Source: Nitratiruptor sp. (GTDB taxonomy: Bacteria; Campylobacterota; Campylobacteria; Campylobacterales; Nitratiruptoraceae). Taken from it: a stretch of DNA of 11,828 nt. A program made the translations under genes and the position numbers. Under the pieces are notes generated by a model. That model was not told the DNA's origin. It did no database searches and saw only the letters and a list, made by a program, of their open reading frames with translations. Positions 7,002 to 11,828 of the stretch are shown one piece after another. Location: NCBI GenBank assembly GCA_015494595.1, contig WGAX01000103.1, positions 1 to 11,828 of the forward strand, given 5' to 3'. Position 1 is the first letter of the stretch, and every line of letters begins with the position of its first letter.

Positions 7002-8753
7002 ATGCAAATAGATAGAAGAGATTTTTTACATATTGCTGCAGCTTTGGGGCTTTTTGGTGTGGGCGCTAGGGCTAGCAAGAGAGCGGATGATATTAAAGCA
7101 GATGATATTTTGGATTTCAATCCCGTTGGTAAGGTGACGCTATTGCATATTTGCGATATGCATGCGCACCTCAAGCCCCTTTACTGGAGAGAGCCATCCA
7201 CGCTTATAAGTGCCAAAAATCTTGTAGGTACTCCCGGGTTTTTATGCGGTAAAGCCTTTTTGGATTTTTATGGCATTAAGCCTGGAAGTTTAGAAGCTTA
7301 CTTTGATACCTATCTCAATTTTGAGGAGTTAGCCAAAAAGTTTGGCAAAATGGGTGGAGTTGCCCATATGAAGACGATCATCGATGAAATTAGACGCGAT
7401 AGGGGTAGAGATAATGTATTGCTGCTTGATAGCGGCGATACTTGGCAAGGCACTGCGGTAGCCCTTAAGACCAAAGGCGAAGCGATTGTAGATGCACAAA
7501 ACTTCCTTGGCGTTGATGTGATGGTAGGGCACTGGGAGTTTACCTATGGTAAAGAACGGGTCATGGAGCTTATCGACAAACTTAATGCTGATTTTGTTAG
7601 CCAAAATGTGGTGGATAACGATCCTTTCAGTGACAATTTTGAAGAGACAGTTTTTGATCCGTACACTATTAAAGAGGTGGGAGGTGCGAAAATTGGCATT
7701 ATTGGCCAGTCATTCCCATTTACCTCCACTGCCAATCCGAAGCGCTTTACCGAAGGGTGGAGTTTTGGCTTGCGGCTTGATAGCTTGCAAGGGTATGTGG
7801 ATGAGCTGCGAAAAGAGAAAAAAGTCGATTGTGTAGTGCTACTCAGTCACGATGGTTTTAGCGTGGATCAGGAAGTAGCAAGAAAAGTACATGGCATTGA
7901 CTTTATCCTCAGCGGTCATACGCATGATCCAGGTCCAAGGCCAATCACTATCAATGGCACAACGATTATTATTGCTGGCAGTCACGGCAAATTTATAGGA
8001 AGGCTTGATATTGATATACAAAAAGGCAGAGTAAAAGATTTTGCCTATAAGCTTATCCCTGTAGCCTCATCTTTGATACCGGCAGATAAAAAGGGATTAG
8101 AGCTAGTTGATAAATGGTATAGGCCTTATGAAAAGGAGCTGAGTCAAAAGCTTGGCACTACAAAAGGCACGCTCTATAAGCGAGATACCTTCTACTCAAC
8201 ATTCGATGCTTTGATTGGTGAAGCGATACGCGATACGATGGATTGTGAGATAGCCTTTACGCCGGGGTATCGCTGGGGGACAACGCTGTTGCCAGGAGAT
8301 GACATCGTAATGGATAATATCTATGAGATGACAGCTATTACATATCCTGAAGTCTATACCTTTGAGTTACAGGGTGCTAAAATTGCATCATTGTTGGAGG
8401 ATATTGCGGATAATGTATTCAATGCAAATCCTCTCTATCAGCAGGGTGGGGATATGAGTCGCTTGACGGGCGTGAGTTATGATATCAAGATCAACGCCCC
8501 AACAGGTAAGCGCATAAGCAATCTTAAAATCAATGGCAAAGAGATTGAACCTAATAGAAATTATGTAGTGAGTGCTTGGGGAGGCAATCTGCAAAATGCT
8601 GGTAAAAACTTGCGTGAATCAAAGATTAAGCCAGTATATGAGGTGGTAAGTAGCTATGTCAAGCGCAAAGGCACGATAGATATTTCCAATAGATCAAATG
8701 TTAATGTGTTGGATGTGGCGTGCGGGTGTCCAAAAAAAGGTGGAGTTTGTTAA
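7002..8753 (+). CDS. soxB: SoxB, dimanganese S-sulfosulfanyl-L-cysteine sulfohydrolase
   Basis: This 583-residue periplasmic enzyme has a twin-arginine signal (DRRDFLHIAAALG) and a likely cleavage near residue 24. The metallophosphatase-like core shows the metal sites in order: D52/H54 (CDMHAH), D143 with GDTWQG, GHWEF with H177, LLSHDGFSVD, and LSGHTHD followed by IAGSHGKF. The C-terminal half is the 5'-nucleotidase-like substrate domain, with GGDMSRLTGV. SoxB hydrolyses the SoxY-bound sulfonate group and releases sulfate. The ATG at 7002 has only a weak upstream site (AAAAGG) and lies 4 nt after soxA, suggesting translational coupling. The last 12 residues contain three cysteines (ACGC and a terminal GGVC). 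I do not associate this tail with SoxB. Confidence 0.96.
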   Translation: MQIDRRDFLHIAAALGLFGVGARASKRADDIKADDILDFNPVGKVTLLHICDMHAHLKPLYWREPSTLISAKNLVGTPGFLCGKAFLDFYGIKPGSLEAYFDTYLNFEELAKKFGKMGGVAHMKTIIDEIRRDRGRDNVLLLDSGDTWQGTAVALKTKGEAIVDAQNFLGVDVMVGHWEFTYGKERVMELIDKLNADFVSQNVVDNDPFSDNFEETVFDPYTIKEVGGAKIGIIGQSFPFTSTANPKRFTEGWSFGLRLDSLQGYVDELRKEKKVDCVVLLSHDGFSVDQEVARKVHGIDFILSGHTHDPGPRPITINGTTIIIAGSHGKFIGRLDIDIQKGRVKDFAYKLIPVASSLIPADKKGLELVDKWYRPYEKELSQKLGTTKGTLYKRDTFYSTFDALIGEAIRDTMDCEIAFTPGYRWGTTLLPGDDIVMDNIYEMTAITYPEVYTFELQGAKIASLLEDIADNVFNANPLYQQGGDMSRLTGVSYDIKINAPTGKRISNLKINGKEIEPNRNYVVSAWGGNLQNAGKNLRESKIKPVYEVVSSYVKRKGTIDISNRSNVNVLDVACGCPKKGGVC

Positions 8754-8763
8754 AGGAGAAGAG

Positions 8764-10254
8764 ATGAGAAAGTATTTAGCAGTAGCGGCTGCGGCAGTAT
8801 TGGCAATTGGAGCGACACAATCTTTTGCAAAAGAAAAAAGAGAGCTTAAGGGCAATATGACGCTTAAATACAATGTTGTACCCCAAGATGTGGATACTTT
8901 GCAAGAGATGTTCACAAAAGGGGTATGGTATGGAAGACTACGCTTTAATAGTTTTTTGTGGGATTGGGACAAAGAGTATGCAGGCAAGACCAAAGATAAT
9001 TGGGCTATTGGCATAGGTGGTAGCTTAGAGTATAAAACAGCCTACTATCATGGGCTTGGAGCTACCGTTGGGATCTACACCTCGCAAAATCCTTGGCATA
9101 TGGATAAAGATGAGGTGCAGTTTGTGAAAGCCGGTAAAGATACTTTTTCGCGCTATCGGGTCAAAACGACAGGACATTTTGGTATGACTGTAGTAGCGCA
9201 GGCCTTTTTGGAGTATAAGAGAAACAAAACCAGCTTTAAAGCTGGAAGACAGATTTTTGAGAGTATGCTTACAAAAAGCAACGATACTAAAATGATCCCA
9301 AATACCTTTGAAGGCTACTCACTTACAAGCAGGTATTTTAGCGGCACGACTATAAAACTAGCTTACTTTACAAAGCAAAAGCTGCGCGATCATACTACTT
9401 TTCATGACGTGTTGACTTTCAAAGATGCAAATGGAGAGAGTTGGGCGAATAATGACGATAGTGCGGTTAATAAAGCACTAAGTTACGCAAATTTTGTGGC
9501 AGCTGGCAAAGATCCGCAAAATGATTTAATAGTAGCAGAGCTTGCTAACAGATCCTTGGTGCCAAACTTAAAATTTAAGCTCAACTATACTACCGTTCCT
9601 GATGTTGTGGCTTTGGCGGGATTTGAGGCACACTATAAGATCCCATTGGGAGAGTATAGTCTTGTGCCCGGGTTTCGCTATATCAAGCAGTTTGACAAAG
9701 GGGCAGATGAGATAGGAAGACTTGGTGTAGCGGTTGCAAACTTAAAAGCTAATGGTGATGGGTATAAAGATCCATATAGTGTAGATAGCTATATCTGGAT
9801 GGCTAGGCTTGATCTTAAACCAAAAAGCAAAATCTGGTGGGCAAGGTTAGGGTATTCGAAAGTCGCGGACAAAGCCGATATTATCGCTCCCTGGAGAGGA
9901 TTTCCAACAGGAGGCTTTACAAGGGCGATGGCGCAATACAACTGGTATGCCAATACCAAGACATGGATGATTCGAGGGGTGGTGAATCTGGATAAAGTAG
10001 GTCTTGTGCAGGGACTCAAAGCATCCTTGCGCTACGCTATGCAAGATTTTGATGACAAAAAGCCAGGAGTCCAAGCAGATAGCAATATTGTACATCTAGA
10101 TTTAATAGAAAAAATAAAATCGATTCCCGGACTCTATTTGAAATTTCGTATGGGTTTAGTTAATGGAGATGATAACACCAAAGATATAAATGGTAATCTT
10201 AAAAAAGATCCATCATATAATGAGTTTCGTTTTGAGGTTAACTACCTCTTTTAA
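8764..10254 (+). CDS. OprD-like outer-membrane porin at the end of the sox cluster
   Basis: The 496-residue protein is read from ATG 8764, with AAAGGAG (8752-8758) 5 nt upstream and overlapping the soxB stop; the longer in-frame start inside soxB is rejected. Residues 1-22 are a signal peptide ending SFA. The mature part has many short amphipathic strands with aromatic girdles (WAIGIGGSLEYKTAYYHGL, YIWMARLDL, WWARLGYSK) and ends FRFEVNYLF, a textbook terminal strand for BAM insertion. It resembles the OprD-like porins common in Campylobacterota. SIPGLYLKFRMG (453-464) closely matches SIPGMYFKLCMG (224-235) of the DUF3373 protein. The 10-nt gap to soxB implies co-expression. Uptake of sulfur compounds or export of polysulfide or sulfate are plausible but unproven roles. 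Confidence 0.82.
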   Translation: MRKYLAVAAAAVLAIGATQSFAKEKRELKGNMTLKYNVVPQDVDTLQEMFTKGVWYGRLRFNSFLWDWDKEYAGKTKDNWAIGIGGSLEYKTAYYHGLGATVGIYTSQNPWHMDKDEVQFVKAGKDTFSRYRVKTTGHFGMTVVAQAFLEYKRNKTSFKAGRQIFESMLTKSNDTKMIPNTFEGYSLTSRYFSGTTIKLAYFTKQKLRDHTTFHDVLTFKDANGESWANNDDSAVNKALSYANFVAAGKDPQNDLIVAELANRSLVPNLKFKLNYTTVPDVVALAGFEAHYKIPLGEYSLVPGFRYIKQFDKGADEIGRLGVAVANLKANGDGYKDPYSVDSYIWMARLDLKPKSKIWWARLGYSKVADKADIIAPWRGFPTGGFTRAMAQYNWYANTKTWMIRGVVNLDKVGLVQGLKASLRYAMQDFDDKKPGVQADSNIVHLDLIEKIKSIPGLYLKFRMGLVNGDDNTKDINGNLKKDPSYNEFRFEVNYLF

Positions 10255-10262
10255 GGACTGTA

Positions 10263-10628
10263 ATGAAAAGGATCATACTACTTTTTGCAAGTGTCATAGC
10301 CCTTTTTGGGCTTGACCTTAGCGCATTGGTGCAAAAAGCAAAGGAGCAGAATAAAATGCTGCTCATTGAGCTTACCTCGCCAAAGTGCCACTACTGCAAA
10401 ATTATGGATAAAACACTTGCTACAAAGCAGGTGCAAGAGGTTTTGCAATGCTTTTACTTTGTAAAAGTGGATGTGACAAAAGAGACCTTGCCAGATGAGA
10501 TCTCTTACAGCTTAACGCCAAGTTTTCTCTTTTTTTCATCCGATGGAAAGCTTATTAAAAAAGTGCCAGGGGCTTGGAAGAGGGATGATTTTGTAAAGAT
10601 TTTAGCTGAGGTGAAGCGATGCGAGTAG
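10263..10628 (+). CDS. Exported thioredoxin-fold protein, SoxW-like
   Basis: This 121-residue protein has a signal peptide (about 1-16) and a thioredoxin fold. The active site is CHYC (C42, C45) after ELTSPK, with the conserved cis-proline P86 in SLTPSF and a C-terminal helix. It resembles thioredoxin_2/SoxW proteins, which in sox operons reduce periplasmic cysteines such as the SoxY carrier thiol. AAGGA (10253-10257) lies 5 nt before the ATG, and the gap to the porin gene is 8 nt. Its 3' end overlaps the next gene by 10 nt. C63 and C120 are extra cysteines outside the active site. The fold is clear; the SoxW role comes from context. Confidence 0.85.
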   Translation: MKRIILLFASVIALFGLDLSALVQKAKEQNKMLLIELTSPKCHYCKIMDKTLATKQVQEVLQCFYFVKVDVTKETLPDEISYSLTPSFLFFSSDGKLIKKVPGAWKRDDFVKILAEVKRCE

Positions 10629-11050
10629 TTTTGGCTTTGTTGATTGTTTTTGGTTTGCTTGGTGCAGAGACGGAGTTTGCCAAGCCAGAGCCTAGTATCG
10701 ATAATCCCAGAAAAATTGTTTTTCCTATCACCAAAGGCGACGACGAATCGATTAACCATGTCCTAAGCTCGGCCAACAACGTACTCAAATTCTATGGCCC
10801 AGAAAAGGTGATGATTGCTATTATCTGCTACTCGAAAGGAATCAGGACACTGCTGAAAAAAGAGAAGAAAATTGCTGCAAGAGTAAGAAGCCTCATGACG
10901 TATGACGTAGAGTTTATAGCCTGCGGCAATACGATGCGAACAAAGCACATCAAAAAAGAGGATCTGATTGATGGTGTGGAGATAGTGACTGCAGGTATTG
11001 TGGAGTTGGTGGAGAGAGACCTCAAAGGCTGGATTTATATAAGACCCTAA
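10619..11050 (+). CDS. Exported DsrE-family protein
   Basis: This 143-residue protein has a signal peptide (1-16) and a DsrE/DsrF-like alpha/beta fold: a KIVFPI first strand, a helix leading to VMIAIICYSKG, and the conserved VEFIACGNTM segment with C102. It ends with LIDGVEIVTAGIVELVER and an IYIRP strand. Proteins of this fold often carry persulfide on a cysteine at this position, so a sulfur-relay role is possible, with C70 as a second candidate. The ATG at 10619 lies 4 nt after GAGGTGA and overlaps the thioredoxin gene by 10 nt, so the two are probably made together. Export is unusual compared with the cytoplasmic DsrEFH sulfurtransferases. The exact function is unknown. Confidence 0.82.
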   Translation: MRVVLALLIVFGLLGAETEFAKPEPSIDNPRKIVFPITKGDDESINHVLSSANNVLKFYGPEKVMIAIICYSKGIRTLLKKEKKIAARVRSLMTYDVEFIACGNTMRTKHIKKEDLIDGVEIVTAGIVELVERDLKGWIYIRP

Positions 11051-11059
11051 GGAGAGAGA

Positions 11060-11828
11060 ATGCGATATGTACTTGTATGGATAATGGTGGTTATTGGCCT
11101 TGTTGCCAATGAACATATAATAATGTATAGCACTACAAAAAATATAACACCTAAGCATATAGAGGAGGTATTCCAAAAGGCTGGCTATAGCGTAGAACAA
11201 AATAGGGATATGAATGGGCCCTTTTTGAAACAGTTCAAACACAGCGACTTTGCCATCTATAATCTCATGACTGTCTATTACCCCAAAATTACGATGCCAA
11301 TGGTGCTGCAAAATCCAGATAGCGGAGTCTTTGCGCCTTTTAGTATCGTGATATTTAAGAAAAAGGGATCTAAAAAGACCTACACAGCGGTACTCAGCGC
11401 CAAAGCAAAAGCCAATATTTTGGGACTGAAATTGGATAGCAAGATTTTAGCAGATCTAGAAAAAATCAACAGAACTACCATCCAAAAGGCTTTGCCAGAT
11501 GCAAAAGAGGAGCATCTAGACTATAAACCAAAAAAGGTCAAAGAAAAACTGCTTACGAAGTTTAGCTTCGAAGTAGCTCCTGATGAAGCTTTGGATGTGA
11601 AAGATGAAGTGGAGATGATGATTGAGGATGGGCTCAAACCCATTGGCTTTGTGATGGCAAATTTCAATGATTTCAATTACGATCTCAAAGAGGCTGGAAA
11701 AGATAGCTTCATCTTTTACGATACCTATTCGCTGTGCAAGCTCAAAGTGATTTATACCGTTGCCAAAATTCGCCCAGAGGCTGGCGTCTTTGCCCCTTGT
11801 ACGCTAGCAATTTACCAAAAAAAGGGTG
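11060..11828 (+). CDS. Exported protein with two tandem DUF302 domains (3' end outside window)
   Basis: A 256-residue open frame runs off the right edge. ATG 11060 has AAGGAG (11049-11054) 5 nt upstream, overlapping the stop of the DsrE-like gene. Residues 1-17 are a signal peptide. Two copies of a DUF302-like domain follow. GVFAPFSIVIFKKKG (89-103) recurs as GVFAPCTLAIYQKKG (242-256), and a preceding Asp/Phe/Tyr-rich strand (62-75) recurs at 215-228. Both pairs are offset by exactly 153 residues. A charged linker (about 115-165) joins the copies. The function of DUF302 is not settled; these proteins often sit near sulfur or redox genes. The second copy carries cysteines (C226, C247) that the first lacks. 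Confidence 0.78.
   Translation, partial: MRYVLVWIMVVIGLVANEHIIMYSTTKNITPKHIEEVFQKAGYSVEQNRDMNGPFLKQFKHSDFAIYNLMTVYYPKITMPMVLQNPDSGVFAPFSIVIFKKKGSKKTYTAVLSAKAKANILGLKLDSKILADLEKINRTTIQKALPDAKEEHLDYKPKKVKEKLLTKFSFEVAPDEALDVKDEVEMMIEDGLKPIGFVMANFNDFNYDLKEAGKDSFIFYDTYSLCKLKVIYTVAKIRPEAGVFAPCTLAIYQKKG

Noticed and set aside
9230..9245. Perfect 16-bp palindrome CCAGCTTTAAAGCTGG
   Set aside because: It is inside the porin coding sequence, encodes an ordinary TSFKAG segment, and has no second copy noticed. Probably chance.
10763..11311. 182-residue open frame on the minus strand
   Set aside because: It lies opposite two well-supported + strand genes (DsrE-like and DUF302). Its His/Tyr/Ser-rich composition is typical of an antisense shadow.

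Overview
The window looks like chromosomal DNA of a chemolithoautotrophic Campylobacterota (Epsilonproteobacteria), perhaps a Nitratiruptor/Sulfurimonas-like vent or sulfur-oxidising bacterium. The grounds are the AT-rich, lysine/isoleucine-rich coding style, a DUF3373 outer-membrane protein, and a compact soxXYZAB cluster with a single-haem SoxA. The genus is a guess. All genes are on the + strand, and no mobile element, tRNA, rRNA or CRISPR was seen.

Layout. (1) 2-163: the C-terminal end of an unidentified protein, followed by a short GC hairpin. (2) 164-308: an AT-rich promoter region with a perfect 14-bp palindrome just upstream of a TATAAT box. (3) 309-1877: a DUF3373-type outer-membrane beta-barrel protein. 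(4) 1878-1904: a perfect 11-bp-stem hairpin without a T-tract, directly abutting the next ribosome-binding site. (5) 1916-4804: three overlapping signalling genes, namely a membrane-anchored Cache-type sensor with no output domain, an OmpR/PhoB-type response regulator, and a histidine kinase. (6) 4805-4876: a short intergenic region holding two 7-bp direct repeats with 11-bp periodicity, the architecture of a PhoB/OmpR-family site. (7) 4877-8753: soxX, soxY, soxZ, soxA, soxB. (8) 8764 to the right edge: a second porin-like protein, an exported thioredoxin (SoxW-like), an exported DsrE-like protein, and a truncated exported protein made of two tandem DUF302 domains.

How it may work. SoxXA (c-type cytochromes) couples thiosulfate to the C-terminal cysteine of SoxY in the SoxYZ carrier, and SoxB hydrolyses off sulfate. 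No SoxCD (sulfane dehydrogenase) is encoded here, so the remaining carrier-bound sulfane sulfur must be handled elsewhere. The thioredoxin, DsrE-like and DUF302 proteins are tightly packed behind soxB (gaps of about 10 nt or overlaps) and are all predicted to be exported. They are therefore candidates for periplasmic thiol or sulfane-sulfur handling, and the porin for passage of substrate or product across the outer membrane. The adjacent sensor/regulator/kinase trio is the obvious candidate regulator of the sox operon. That link is an inference from position and from the direct repeats.
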